Positions 1 through 12,956 are shown, counted from the stretch's first letter. The stretch: 64,000 nt of DNA from Portulaca oleracea (GCA_029582165.1 CM055868.1:15321391-15385390); one strand, 5' to 3'. The notes: a model not told the origin generated them from the sequence alone. Translations and numbers: made by a program.

Positions 1-177
1 GTGTTGTGCTTCAATCTAGTTTATTATCTTTTGGCCTATGTTTTTCATGTGCTGGTACTTTATAGTGTCTCCTAAATCACACACAACACACTAGTATATA
101 GTTTCTTACCTTAGCAAGTTTCTCCTTTGTTTTACTGCAGATCATCGGAATCAATCTCTCCATAAACTTATGTTCAT

Positions 178-252
178 GGGGTAAGGCTGCCTATATTAGG
201 GTCCCCCCAGACCGCACTCAAATGTGTTACCTGGGAGGTTGTTGTTGTAAAT
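178..252 (+). mobile_element. SINE-like 3' fragment (tentative)
   Basis: The stretch reads GGGGTAAGGCTGCCTATATT, continues through a run of C residues and an AGACCGC motif, and ends in GTTGTTGTTGTAA. This resembles the 3' part of plant tRNA-derived SINEs (TS/Au type), which end in TTG repeats. No A/B box pol III promoter or target duplication was found, so only a truncated piece is claimed. Confidence 0.3.
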
Positions 253-1458
253 ATTTTTGGGCAAATGATTTTTAGGACCCATATTTTGGAAACTAATTCT
301 AAGGTCTCCATATTTATGTGTTAATAATTATCAAGACCCTATATTTTAATAGAAACTCATTAAGAAGGGTACTAATTTTTTTATATATATATATTTATAG
401 AGAAAAGTTTAAAACAGGAACCTTATTGTAAAAATAGAATTTTTTGAAGTTTCTATGCAAATAAGTTAAAATAAATAATCTCAACTCTTTATAATTACTT
501 TAATGCTACTTATCACAATCGACCACAATCTATCACTATATCTTAAATATTATATTTGATGGTTACAGGCGCAACATGCTAAGTAAATATTATATTTTTT
601 GTTGTTCTACGTCATTAATTTTTTTATTAAAGGATTAATTATTTTGTTGTTTATAAATAACAAAAATATTGATTTGTGACTCCGATATTAAATGAAAAAG
701 GACCAAATATAATATAGGAAGCATAAATTACCACATGTGGAAACATAATTTTTCAACAGTAAGTTTTTAATTATTTAAGATCAAAATAAAAATATTATTA
801 AACAGTATAGGGTTGATTTGCAAATTTGAAAAGTTAAACATCAATTACCAATGTTTGGGAGATCCAAAGCGGGAGGCGGGAATCCACGTTAATGAAGGGT
901 CAGTTAATAAGTTAATTGAAATTTCATCTTAAAACCAATTTGTGTTAGAGAAGTAGCCCATTTGACTTATATATCATGCTCCTTCACCTTAATCTTTCAA
1001 TGTGGGGCTTCAAACTCATGGGTGAGTTTCAACGATAATAATATAAAAAAAAAAGAGCAGTACTTGTATTTTTTCTTTTGAAATTATAGGGATTTAGTAA
1101 TTATTTTCAAAAAACATAGGTACTTGAAAGTTATCGATGGCTAGAAAATGGTTCTACATATCACAATGATATATAGGAATAATTTTAGATTGAACAGAAC
1201 AAATAACTATATGCTTATTCTTTTCTATTTATTTTGCTTAAATTTATTATGTATTGAACTTCTCGAACTTCATTTCTATCTTAAATTTATTTGTTGGATA
1301 TACTTCCATTTATTTCCTATACTTATTCATGAGTCATGACATATTAATTATATGTATTCTTCTGAATTTATTTTAAACTTAATTTATTGTAAAAAATTTA
1401 ATTAAGTAGAATAAGCTTGAGTTATACTTTAAATATAAATTATTTCAATTATGCAATA
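253..1458. other. AT-rich sequence without recognisable gene
   Basis: This holds only short ORFs of AT-rich composition. I see no terminal repeats, domains or splice-site-bounded exons. Confidence 0.5.
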
Positions 1459-1486
1459 CTAGTCTTACACCCGTGCTATGCACGGG
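1459..1486 (-). mobile_element. Helitron 3' terminus
   Basis: Read on the minus strand, a perfect GC-rich hairpin (CCCGTGC / GCACGGG, plus 1470-1486) is followed seven bases later by CTAG and then T. That is the classic Helitron 3' end: hairpin, CTRR, insertion before T. The body would extend to the right. I could not place its 5' TC end with confidence, so only the terminus is annotated. Confidence 0.5.
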
Positions 1487-3136
1487 ATTAAATAAAATAG
1501 TTATTTTTATTTTAAAAAGTTAAAATGATAAATATAATACAATTTAGAAATAACAAAACATCATACTATCAAATAAAAATATACCATAAGAGATTGATAT
1601 CTTGAGCAACAACCAAACACTCCACACATAAATTATAAGCGTATCATGTAACACTCCTTAAATATATATTTTTTTTCCAAGATTAGTGGTCTATAGTGAT
1701 CCCTATTTTCAGATTTTATATGTTAGTATTCTTTACTTTTTCTTGTATTCTGGTAGTCCTAAAAAAATTAAAAATGTATTGTGGAACCAAATCTATCTCC
1801 CTGTTATGCCTTCTAAACAAAGAAAGCTCAACACCTAGAAGATTAAAAAAATACAAACTATTGGCCGATCTATCTACAATGAAAACTCAAGCATGAAGCC
1901 AAAATGTAAACCATCGTGTCACTTTATTACCCACCAAGTCCTAGTATTGTTCAATCTAAAGGAGGATTATATCAATTCTTCAAAGAGTAATTACACATGC
2001 TTACACATCTTTAACTTGGAAAATCTTATCATGCCTTTATCATTTGCAAGTGCCCTTAGTTCTGCTAGCTTCATCGCATTCAAATCCTTGAGTTCAATAT
2101 GAGGATTTATTGCCTATTTCTCAACAAAATTATACACTTCAGTCTTCAAATAACATGGAAAGCTGGAAACTCAAAACATAGAAAGTATTACTGAACCTAA
2201 CCGGATGAGAATGAAACTGTAATTATTCATATGTTAGTTGATGAACCTTTTATACTAAACATTATTGGAACTGAAGGTAAATTCTAAAATTAAAGACATG
2301 AAGATATGGATACAAACTAAATATTAAAGCATAACAGACCAAATCGGCCAACACTGCTGGTTTGGAAACAAAGTGAAACAAAACCAATATATAGCAACTG
2401 AAAAATTGAAATCGCATAAAACAACACCAAATTAGGTCACGATTGAATCAAAAAGCAAGAAAGCGGTAGAATTAAATACCAACCAAAACCCCAAAATAAA
2501 ATCAAGAAATACCAAAAATCAATACAAATACCAACCAAAACCCCAAGATGGAACAAAGAAGCACAAAATCAAAGTTGGAAACATTAACTCGTCAAGGGAT
2601 ATACAGACTAAAACAACGATTTAAATGTGTAAAAGAAAAATTAAATCAAATCAGAACACTAAAATCTTACCAATCAAGCTCCTTTCTCAACATCTTCGTT
2701 AAGATCGCTAGCGCCTTATAGCCGCCAAACTGTAATTTGCATCTGGTATCCGTGAACTTGATGCTAATAGAAACTAAAAACAGCCCACAGTTAAATAAAA
2801 AAGAACCTTGATATATATGTAAATCTAAATTTAAGTGACAAATATGGAGATAATAGATATATATACATCTATTAAAATACGCCATTGTAGCACCTTAATA
2901 TATTTTAATATATATTTACCTTATCTAGGGGTTAGTTACCGAAATAATAAGAAGACGGTAGAGGTAGTTTTACTAAAAATTAAAAATAATAAAAGGTTTA
3001 CTAATAATTGGAGTTCATTAACTGGATATTATTTAGAGATAATAATAAACTAAAAATTAAAAATATTAAAATATTTGCTAAAAGATTTTTGCATTAAATT
3101 AATAATTATATACCACACACTGTCATTTTGTACTTA
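1487..3136. other. AT-rich, possible body of the 1459 Helitron
   Basis: No Rep/helicase or other domain is visible in any frame. The sequence contains A-rich direct repeats around 2460-2540 (CCAACCAAAACCCCAA occurs twice). It may be internal sequence of the non-autonomous Helitron whose 3' end lies at 1459. Confidence 0.35.
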
Positions 3137-6100
3137 CTAGGCTTCAACCCGTGCATCGCACGGAGCGAACTCAATTAGTTACTTTGGAAATTTTATAAAA
3201 GCCATGGATAAGTAACTGTCCATACAAATAAACCAAAAGAAATATTAATGGAATTGTTATATGAAAAACATCATGATAAATTGTTCCGGCAAAACATGTA
3301 ATTCAGTAATAGACAATTTCAGAATGTATATATATATATTTTTTGAGAATCAGTTTAATCTTTAACTTCTTTTTTGGATTTATTTCAGAGTGTATTTTGT
3401 TAGAAATCATTTTTTGGTTCTATTTAACTTCTTTTTGGGATTATTTGAATTGGTCAATTTTTGGATTAATTTCAGAATATATTTTTCTTTAGTGTATGGA
3501 GCAGTTGTAAGGATGATGTTGATTGTGAATGTATTGTATTTATATATTCTAAAATCCCAAACACAATCTTTAACTTCTTTTTGGGTTTAATTTCAGAATG
3601 TATATATATATATATTTTTTTTTTGAGAATCAGTTTAATCTTTAACTTCTTTTTGGGATTTATTTCAGTATGTATTTATAAAAAAAAAAAAAAAACAGTC
3701 TTTGGTTCTACCTTCTTCTTAGGATTATTTGCTTTGGTCGGTTTTGGTTATTGATGTTAAATCTTTACAGGTTTAGTTTTTTCTTGTCTTTATCTCAGTA
3801 ATCGTAATTAACATAGGCATTTAAAAGTATATAAAGTACACAGAATCAGATACACTTTTTAAGGAAAAAATGTTAGACAAACTTGGTCTATTTTTAGTTT
3901 TAAAATCAGTTTTTTAATTATTTTGTTAGAATTTTAATGAGAATTAGTTTGCAAATTCTAATGAAAAAAAATCAGTTTTTACTTATTCAAAGTTATCCAT
4001 CAATGAATCTTTTAGAGTATATTTTGTTTTTGGGATTAATTTTAGAATATATATTTTTTGGGTTATGGAATTGTTGTAATGATGATGATCGTGGTGAATG
4101 TATTGTATTAATAAATTCAAAAATCTCAAAAAAAATCTTTAACTTCTTTTTGGAATTAATTCCAGAATGTATATATATATTTTTTGAAAATCAGTTTAAT
4201 CATTAACTTTTTTTGGGGATTTATTTCAGAATGTATTTTTTTTTAAAATCAGTTATTGCTTCTATTTAACTTCTATTTGGGATTAGTTGCATTGGTCGGT
4301 TTTGGTTATTGATGTTAAATCTATACAGGTTTAATTTTTTTTTTCTTGCCTTTATCTCAATAATTGTGATCTACAGAGACATCTTATCAAAAAGCTAAAA
4401 TTTGATTAATATCCCTAAACCATAAAAACCCCACATGTTTTATTTGTGATTATATAGTTTCTAGCGCTGTGCATTAAGAAGTGTATAAAGTACACATTGT
4501 CTTTATCTCAGTAATTGTAATTAACATAGGCATCTTACCTAAAAGCTAAAATTTGATTAATGTCCCTAAACCATGAAAATCCCACAGGTTTAATTTGTGA
4601 TTATATAGTTTTAACATAACGATTTAGAAGTGTATAAAGTACACATAATTGGATACTTTTTTAAGGAAAAAATATTAGACATAAAATAAAGGCTTTGTTT
4701 TTGCATATATATATTTTGTTTATCAAAAGTCATTGTTAATATTTGTAATTAATTGTGTTCGTTGATGTTTGCAAACTTAGTCTGTTTTTAGTTTTAAAAT
4801 CAGTTTTTTAATTATTTTGTTAGAAGTTTAATGAGAAATAGTTTGTAACTTTTAATTTGAAAATCAGTTTTTTACTTATTCAAAATTTGCTTGCTAGAAA
4901 CTGTGAACTCTATATAATATCCCTAAACCCTAAAAATCAGTTTTATCTTTATCTTCTTTTTTGGATTTATTTCATAATGTATTTTTTTTAAAATCAGTTT
5001 TAGGTTTTATTTAACTTCTTTTTAAGTTTATTTGCATTGGTCAGTTTTTGTTATTGATGTTAAGTAGTCTTTATCTCAGTAATTGTAATTAACATAGGCA
5101 TCTTATATAAAAACTAAAATTTTATTAATATCCCTAAACCCTAAAAATTGATCTGGTTTAATTTGCGATTATATATTTTTAAGCCAAATTTTAAGCAACT
5201 AATGACTTATTATTATTTGAGATTAAAAGTAAATTTTCTAAGATGAGCATAGTCTTGTATGTTATTGCTTGTATCTGCAACTAAAACAATCTAAGTTTGA
5301 TATAGATGTGCTTTCCTTGTTTTTTAATATGGTAACCATTTGTTACAGGTATTTTCATGTATTTTCATGTCTTTGGATTCAATGGTTTTTGTTTTTGGAG
5401 GCTATAAAGTTGGTGGACGCGATAGAGGTTTAGGCAGTTTGGTTTGTATATGTAATTTTAATGATATAACAATTGTAATGTATGTATTTTCTTTTGTAAT
5501 TCCATTGTAATATGGGGAATGGACTTGTGAATAATGGTGTTGTGGGTAAGGGGGCTACAGTTTGGGGGGAGGACCCTATGGGTTCTGCGCTAATGTTCAA
5601 GCATTCTGCTGTTGGCTTCAAATTGGAGCTACATCAGAAACGTTTCTCAATTGTGAAGGTAAGTATGTCTATCTAATTTAGTTGGGAAGGTGCAATGCAA
5701 TGAAATAAATAACGGGACAATGTAATGAAATAACAAAGAAGAATAAAAAGTGGAGATTAAAAATAAAATGAAATACTCAAAGGAGAAAGCGAGTATAGTG
5801 AATGCAATTAAACAAAGGTATATGCGACTTACTTTAATGACGATAACTTGACTGTATGAAATTGAATCTGCAGAATTCAAAGTAGTTTTTGAATATGTCA
5901 ATTACAATGAATGCAATCAATGTAGAACCCAATAGATTTGAATATCTATATAAAATTGACTTGAAACTTACTTTAAAGAGAGTATGAAAAGTGTATGTGA
6001 ATAATCAATTAAGACGAATTTGGTGTAGATCAATTGTGATTCTATCTTGCTTGTGAAAGTATTGTATTCATATGTTTTGAAAAAAGTAATGAACATGATT

Positions 6101-6416
6101 GACCTAGCCGTAGTAGCGCAGGATTTTTTAGTGATTAGTTGATATATGGAACAGCTGTAAACGTGATCAAAGTCCAAAGCTGTATGGGATTCGTAATAGT
6201 TTTTTTAACTCTAAAATAAAATTGAATCCAAAACAGAATTTGTGAATCAGTCGAGTCCAATGCAACTTAGGTTTATAATAAAATCCAGATGAAAGAAAAA
6301 TAAAAAATTATTAAAAATGGGGTCGTTTTTTTCTTAATCGTGATTGGTTGAAACTCCTTAAAACGCTCTCGCAAAGATTTTCTTCGCCCACATGTATCAC
6401 ATTATAAGTATATAGA
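3137..6416 (-). mobile_element. Candidate non-autonomous Helitron
   Basis: The left edge read on the minus strand is a CCGTGC/GCACGG hairpin (3149-3163), a six-base spacer, then CTAG followed by T. The right edge on the minus strand starts TCTATATACTTATAATG preceded by A. Both match Helitron ends inserted between A and T, giving an element of about 3.28 kb. No Rep/helicase coding sequence is present, so it would be non-autonomous. The interior is T-rich and internally repetitive. The pairing of the two ends is inference; another copy or an empty site would settle it. Confidence 0.5.
3340..5010. repeat. Diverged internal direct repeats in Helitron
   Basis: Modules such as CAGTTTAATCTTTAACTTC, TTTCAGAATGTATATATATA and TTGGTCGGTTTTGGTTATTG recur several times at irregular spacing, as do blocks containing GTGTATAAAGTACACA and CCCTAAACC. 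They look like segmental duplications within the element rather than a simple satellite. Confidence 0.6.
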
Positions 6417-7375
6417 TTTCATGGAGTTAGGGTTAGTCCACGCACACGTGCATAAATTAAATCATTCTCAATAATAATTAAATATATAAATGATAATTAA
6501 ATCTTGAATTCCTAATTGTCACATATTTGCTTGTATTTGTAGGTTTGCCCAGAATTCACTGGTTGCTTCAAATGTTGATAGTTGACAGATGGGAAGAGAA
6601 TGAAAGATGCATTGATGTTTATATATTAGGTTGAGAGGTAGAATCCTAATTAGATTTGAGTGAGAAATAGATTATTAATTAGATTTGGGTGGGAGTTAGA
6701 CTTCCAATTGGGTTGGGAATTAGATTTCTAATTAGATAAGGTAGACTTTTAATCTGATTGAACTTTTTGTTTATTATTTTTTTAAATAGATTTTTTTATT
6801 ATTCATGGGCGGGAATTTTTTTACTGTATTTTTAAATCGGTTTTTTTCTTTAATGTGATTGGTCAATAGCCCCTACAATTACTCTGGGTTGAGTATTTCA
6901 AATTTTGAATATATTACTTTTATATTATTATAGATTCAGCGACAGATCTAAGTTTTTTGATTAGGGGTATTGATTTGATATACAAAAAATTCATGATTGT
7001 TATTCCAAATAATACTGAATTATTATTTTTTTCGTGTTATCGATGGACTTGACCTCCTTTGACTTAGTTCCAAATCTGCCAGTGACAATATTAAAAATGA
7101 GACGAAATCAATGTAAATTTTTAGTATTATGAACCTAAATGAGGGTCTGGTTCCGTCCAACACACCTATAATAGTGACAGAGAGGGAAAAATATTCAAAT
7201 TTTCTTGTTCGATAAGAGGGGTTGGGCATTAATAGTTCACAACTGCAATAATAAATAATCAAGCTTAAATTTGAAATACTTGTTCGATAAGAGGGGTTGG
7301 CCATGCCGTAGATAATGCCACATATGCATACGACTGAAGGCCGCAAATATTTTTGTAGTTGTGGCCAATATCATA
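6417..7375. other. AT-rich spacer, no gene seen
   Basis: No domain-bearing ORF. Around 6595-6740 there is a short run of variants of AATTAGATTTGGGTGGGAG, a weak local repeat. At 7200-7300 the segment TTGTTCGATAAGAGGGGTTG occurs twice about 80 bp apart. Confidence 0.4.
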
Positions 7376-7591
7376 CTCCCTCCGTTCCAAATTAATTGTC
7401 ACTTTGATTAAATTTTATCTGTTAATTACTCACACATTATAATGAGTTACAATATAAAATTACATCCATTATAATTATTAGGAAAATATCTTTCTAATGA
7501 CAGTAATTTCATATAGTAACTCATTATAATGTGTGAGTAATTAACAGTCAAAATTTAGTCAAAGTGACAATTAATTTAGAACCGGAGGTAG
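7376..7591. mobile_element. Stowaway MITE
   Basis: Terminal inverted repeats CTCCCTCCGTTCC and GAACCGGAGGTAG are flanked by TA on both sides, and the arms are complementary over most of the element (AATTAATTGTCACTTTGA on the left against TCAAAGTGACAATTAATT on the right). This is the hallmark of Tc1/mariner-derived Stowaway MITEs. Confidence 0.85.
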
Positions 7592-9274
7592 TAATCCGAA
7601 TGTTATTATATTTTTATCGAAAAAAGTGAGATAATTCATTACTTAACGTACAATAGCATCTTGCAAAGAGCATCCAAACTCGAAAGTCTGAGTTGGTTTC
7701 AATTTACTTTAATTAGACTAATTGCTATTTATAGGGGAAGGTTTTTATTTATTCACTTTTTTTTGAGAGAAGGGAAAACTTAGGATGATTTTGTCATTTT
7801 TTGGTGTTTTTCCAAGAAATTGATTTTCTCACACCCCTTTGTAAATTATTTTCTTGACTCCAAACTAAGGAAAATCATTTTTTCCCTTATCTTTCTCTCT
7901 CTCGTTTTTCTCTCTTCCACCACTCTCTCTCCTGTACCTGTTTTAATATTTATCTCTCTACTTTCTCTCTCTCGACCACTCTATCTAATTACACCCGTTT
8001 TAATTATCTCTTTCTCCACCACTCTCTCTCTCAGGCACCATATTTTAATATTTCTCTCTCTCTCTCTCTCCCTCTCCCTCTCCCTCTCCCTCTCCCTCTC
8101 CACCACTCTCTTTCACAAACGCATTTTAATCTCTGTGTACCAAATACGGGAAAATATCAAATGAAAATTCATTTTCTAAAAAAAACTAAGACCAATTGAC
8201 TTAACAACACATTGGGAGGGGGGAAACCTAAGACCAAGCCCAAATGTTTGGTTACAATAATGCCAAGTGAACTATTAGCTCATTGGCTTTCTACCTTTTG
8301 GTATACTCCTAACATTCAGGAGTATATACAAGTTTAATGAGTTAAATAAGTGAAGCTTTGTAAACCACTCATTTTTGTCACAAAATGATGTTGATAATTT
8401 CAATGGTTTGGTCTGATTAGTTTAAATTGTTGTGGACATTAACTAAAAAGTTTTTGTTTTTTAAAAAATGTATCATGAGCTATCATTGATCGAACTTCTT
8501 CATTTTATGTAAGAGATTCTCAAAGCATAGAATATATATTCAAAATAGAGTCAAGGAATAGTGAGAATGTTGCAATCTCTAATTATCTTCAACTACAAAT
8601 TAAAATATTTTATAATAAAGTAGAACATAATAGGAATATTAATTATGAACATTATTTTGTTCCCTCTTCCTTAATTTCTCTCAAGTTTTTTCTCCCCCAT
8701 CCTTTCTCTCTCTTCTTTGGTTCTCACTCCCACATGCGTGTTGCTGGAATTTGTTCACTAGTTTAGCAATTATCATTTTTTCTTAATTACTCAAAGCCCA
8801 AATTTAGCTACAGAATTCACAACACAAATTACAAAAACTACACAACAATAACTTTACAACTGCTTCCTCCTTCCCGTTATATTTTTCCATTTACCTAACT
8901 TGAGAAGACCAATGCATATTGAAAATTTAGGTAAAAAGTTTGTAATTTACCCAAACTACCACCACTTTAATTGAAGATAATAGTTGTTAGAATTGTAAAA
9001 CGTGATAAGTAAATTTATTAATTAGGGGTAGAAAATGAATTACAGTTGTTGGGTTGTAAATGAGACAAATATTTTGGGACAGAAAATTAGGTAAAAGGAC
9101 AAATAATTTAGGATGGAGGTATTACATTACTTAATCACAATAACTCAATTAGCTATTCTCTCAATTATATATAACAATCTTTTTTACCTCAAACAATGTG
9201 AAATTTATTTTCCATAAAAAAACTGCCCACAAAATATTTTCCAGAAAAAGCAGTTTAGGTATTCTGCATCAAAA
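7592..9274. other. Spacer with CT-rich low-complexity tract
   Basis: Positions 7880-8115 are dominated by (CTCTCT) and (CTCTCC) runs interleaved with CACCACTCTCTCT modules. The open frame across them is a composition artefact. The remainder is AT-rich, with no gene or terminal repeats recognised. Confidence 0.5.
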
Positions 9275-9536
9275 TTAGAGCTGGGATAATCTGACCCGGC
9301 ACGATTACTGACTCGAAACCAACACGAAGTTAAATGGGTTTGAGTATATATTTTCAACCCATTTAATTAAATGGGTTGACACGATAAACTCGTTTAATTA
9401 ATTGGGTTAGGTTTGGGTTGAGAATATCGACACGAAAAATGACACATTAAACCCGTTTAATAATTGGGTTAGTGAGAAAGTCGACATGAAAAATGATACA
9501 TTTATCCAGTTTAATTAAATAATGTTTTTTTACTTT
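9275..9536. mobile_element. hAT-like non-autonomous fragment
   Basis: The stretch begins TTAGAGCTGGGATAAT and contains repeated AAATGGGTT / AACCCATTT and CGACACGAAAAATGACAC words. The sequence at 19905 starts with a close match, and a TAGAGCTGGT end occurs inverted near 58030. The shared TAGAGCTGG start suggests a short hAT-type element, but no target duplication was confirmed here. Confidence 0.35.
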
Positions 9537-9555
9537 CACTTGGGCTTGTTATGTA

Positions 9556-9810
9556 CTCCCTCCGTTCCATACTAACTGTCGTCTTTGGAAATTGTGCAGT
9601 CAAACTTCAAAAATTTTGACCGTAAATTTCTCAATATATAATGAGTTGCTATATAAAATTACCACCATTAGATTTGTAATGAAAAATACTATCATAAAAG
9701 TATAATATTGCATTTGTTAATAACATATTATGCAAGAAATTATCAATCGAAGAATGATATTGGAGATCTTGAAAGTCAAAACTATGACAATTAATATGGA
9801 ACGGAGGGAG
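9556..9810. mobile_element. Stowaway MITE (intact)
   Basis: Perfect terminal repeats CTCCCTCCGTTCCAT and ATGGAACGGAGGGAG are flanked by TA on both sides, 255 bp in all. The interior (ATTTTGACCGTAAATTTCTC and following) is shared with the broken copies at 36017 and 58361, so these belong to one subfamily. Confidence 0.9.
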
Positions 9811-9831
9811 TATTGTTTAGCGTAACTTTAA

Positions 9832-11058
9832 GGGCCTGTTTGATGAACAAAACAGGAATGGAATTGAATAGGAATGGGTTCCGATTCCTGTTTTTTCTGT
9901 TTGGAGAGAAGTTTCTGGAATAGATTTGCAATCTCTAGGGATTTGCTATCCCTTCCAAATAGGGGGATTAGAAACCTCCCCAAATGTGGGGGGAATAGGT
10001 TATCCCTTTTCTTTCACAACGACAAAACCAATAATAATAATAATAATAATAACAATAATAATAATTATTATTATTATTATTATTATTACTAATAAATATA
10101 ATTTATAATATTATAATTATTAATAATTATAATAATAATTATAATTATTAATAATTATTATTATTAATTATAATTATAATTATAATTATAATTATAATTA
10201 TAATTAAAATAATTAATAAATAATAATGAATTTTATAATAATTAATAATAATTATTATTATAATAATAATTATAATAATTATTGTAATAAATAATGATAA
10301 TGATAATTATAGTTATAGTTATAGTTTTTATTATTATGATTAATTAATAAATATAATTATTATTATAATTATAATAATAATTAATGATTATAATAATAAT
10401 AATTATTATTATTATTATAATAATTATAATAATTATAATTATTAATAATAATTATTATTATAAATTTAAATAATAATAATTATTACTAATAATTAATTAT
10501 TAAATTTTATTAATTAATAATAATTTATAATAATTAGTAATTTAGTAATATAAAAATTAGTAATTAATAGTTAATGTTTAACAATAAACATATATATTAA
10601 TAATTAATAAACAATTATAATTATTAATAATTAATAAATAATTATAATTATTAATAATTAATATAATAAAATTACTAATTGATAAAAATGTCAACAATTA
10701 AAATTAGTTAATAATTATAATAGTTAATTATTTGCCATTGATAATAATTATTAATTAATAAAAAATAATAATTTATAATTTATAGTAATAATATTATTAA
10801 TTAATATGTAATAATAACTAATTAATAATTGATAATTATTAATTATTAATTATTAAAATTTTATTATTGTCATAATAATGATAATAATAATAATAATGAT
10901 AATAATAATAATAATAATAACAAATACTATAACTATTGCTTTGATTCCATTCCACTGGTCACCAAACACTTTCATTTCAGGGTTCTAATTCCATACCCAA
11001 CCTCCTAGGATTCTAATTTCATAACCAACTCATTCCACTTTTCTCTCCAAACAAGCCC
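9832..11058. mobile_element. MITE with GGGCCTGTTTG termini and AT core
   Basis: The left end GGGCCTGTTTGATG and the right end CTCCAAACAAGCCC are inverted repeats, each bordered by TTAA. Subterminal arms are also partly complementary (GGAATGG words on the left, CCATTCC words on the right). Such ends are common in plant PIF/Harbinger-like or hAT-like MITEs; the superfamily is not resolved. The centre has been replaced by a very long A/T microsatellite. Confidence 0.65.
10026..10922. repeat. Almost pure A/T microsatellite-derived core
   Basis: About 900 bp of interlaced (AAT)n, (TTA)n and (AATTAT)n with almost no G or C. Many segments are self-complementary because AAT and ATT runs alternate. 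It sits wholly inside the MITE at 9832-11058. Confidence 0.85.
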
Positions 11059-12320
11059 TTAATACTCACAAGTATAACTTTCAGACCTAAAATACCAAGA
11101 AAATTACCATAGAAATCCATTTGAACACCATGCAACACCACTACATCATTCTTTCAAAAATCCAACACTTAATACAACATGCATCACTTAAAAACCTTCA
11201 TTTTACTTATTCAATAGCTAATCCATAAACATGCACTTCAATTTAAGCAAGCTTTCATACCTTCACAGAAAATTAACTCACTAAAAATCACATGCATGCT
11301 CGTTATTTGCAAAAATTTCACTTACTAAACACTAAGATAACAAAGGCTCATTAAAACTTACCCAACTTCCTTCCTTTGAAACTTAGATCCTTCATCTTTC
11401 CTTGGCTACTTACTAGAACCTCAAAATCACCTCTGGAAACAACACAAAATCCTCAAAAATTCATATTCTAACTATGATTTAATTGTAAGAAAAGATGAGG
11501 AACAAGGTGAAGAGAGTTACACTTGCAAAGAAGATGAAAAGGAGTGAGAAGATGTGGTGGAGATGGTGTGGTGGCCGGCGATGGGTGACGACTGGCCGGA
11601 GACGACGCCGGCGACGCTGGCGGTGGTCGGCGGCAGGCTGGCAGACAGAGAGGAGGGCACGGGGGAGGTGAGGAGCCACAAGAGAAGTGAGAGTAAGTGT
11701 TGAGTTTTGTGTTTGAATGTGTAAGAATACTCCTCCCTCCATACTAATATGTACATGTATATCTTTCATCAAAACATTAAGGCCCAAAATTTAAGCTCCC
11801 TCCTCTTTCTTCTTGGGGTGGCCGACCACTTGGCCCAATTTACCCGAAATTTTGTAAATTTTATTTCCTCCTCATATACACATATCTCCCAAATTCTTAA
11901 ATTACCTAAATTTTCATAACCGTACAATATCCATGGTGACCTAAAGAAAATAAATATAAACCACCTCATAATTTTCTCATACTTATCCCTTAATTCACCA
12001 ACAAAAATAAAATCCTAAGAATAGAGACCCCGATAGACAAGATTCATAATCGAACTAGAATATCTTGAAAATTATCAAAAAGAACATCTCGAAGAAATCA
12101 AACTTAAAAAGGATTTAAGTCGATCGTTGTGTTGTTCAAGTCTTGCAAAACATACATTGGTTAATAAAATAAAGGAGCGCACGCTTTATTTATTTTGTGA
12201 GCTATCTTTAAACTTGATTAATTACACTAATTGACATGTATTTAAGGAGAGGTTTTCCTTGGGTTATTATAGGTAAAGATTGCTTCCTTTGAAGATGCGT
12301 TATAGAAGACCTCTTCCTGT
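11059..12320. other. Unassigned sequence, possible LTR remnant
   Basis: A GC-rich island at 11560-11680 lies in AT-rich DNA. The minus strand there reads as a low-complexity Pro/His/Arg-rich frame, typical of the 5' leader of large plant LTRs rather than a conserved protein. No TG...CA pair was defined. Just before 12328 the sequence CTCTTCCTGTATGAATGCAG looks like a 3' splice site for the following coiled-coil segment. Confidence 0.3.
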
Positions 12321-12956
12321 ATGAATGCAGAGAGAGAAATGAAGAATACTGCAATTGCTCAACTGAAATGTGAGAAGAGTAGTTTACATGAGAAAGTGGT
12401 ACTTCAAGAGGAGTCTTTGTCTCATTTAAAACAATCACATAAAGACCTCGAAGTAGTGGTTAAGGATAAGAATTTGGAGATGGAAAAGCTGGCGCGCCAA
12501 TTACTGGATGAGCAGACGAAGGTGAAGAAATTGGTTAAGGATCTCAAGGTAGAAAAAGAGCTTACAACAAACACTATCAAAAGCTTGTCTTCAGAAAGAG
12601 ACAACTTGCTTCTTTACATTGAAGGTATGTGTGATAGGATTGGTGAATTTTGTGCTCAAGATGTGAAACTTGAGGGTATGTTTTAGAAAATGTTGCATAA
12701 GTGTGAAGAAGACGGTGGATCTGCCTTAGAAATAACGTCAGAAAACCAATGCGAGTTAAAGCAGAAGGATTTCGATTCCAAAATCCTCATAAAGGAAGCC
12801 AAAGCCAGTCTAGATTTGTTCAATCCAAAAGGATCTTTTTATTTGGGCAACAACGGGAATTGCGGGATTCAAGGGAAAGATCAAATGGGATCCAAATTGA
12901 GCCTCAGATTCTTGCATTTTCAGTCTTTAGAAGGTTTTGAATTTCTTGGTTTATGA
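12321..12956 (+). pseudogene. Coiled-coil protein gene fragment with in-frame stop
   Basis: I do not recognise the family. The frame opens with about 120 residues of charged, heptad-like sequence rich in Lys, Glu and Leu (EMEKLARQLLDEQTKVKKL is typical), a strong coiled coil. It then runs LYIEGMCDRIGEF, a non-repetitive motif. A TAG at 12684-12686 interrupts it, but the same frame continues with KMLHKCEEDGGSALEITS and on to a stop at 12956, which suggests one ancestral protein broken by a nonsense change. The start may really be an internal exon: a pyrimidine stretch and TGAATGCAG precede AGAGAAATG. A GTATGTGT at 12625 could serve as a donor, in which case the stop would be intronic. No N-terminal exons were found upstream. 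It is best read as a gene fragment or retained terminal exon of a long coiled-coil protein. Confidence 0.55.

Noticed and set aside
7820..8164. 114-residue Ser/Leu frame
   Set aside because: Produced by CT-rich simple sequence.
11479..11969. Minus-strand frames rich in Pro, His and Arg
   Set aside because: GC-rich island with no conserved domain and two overlapping frames equally open; more like an LTR leader.
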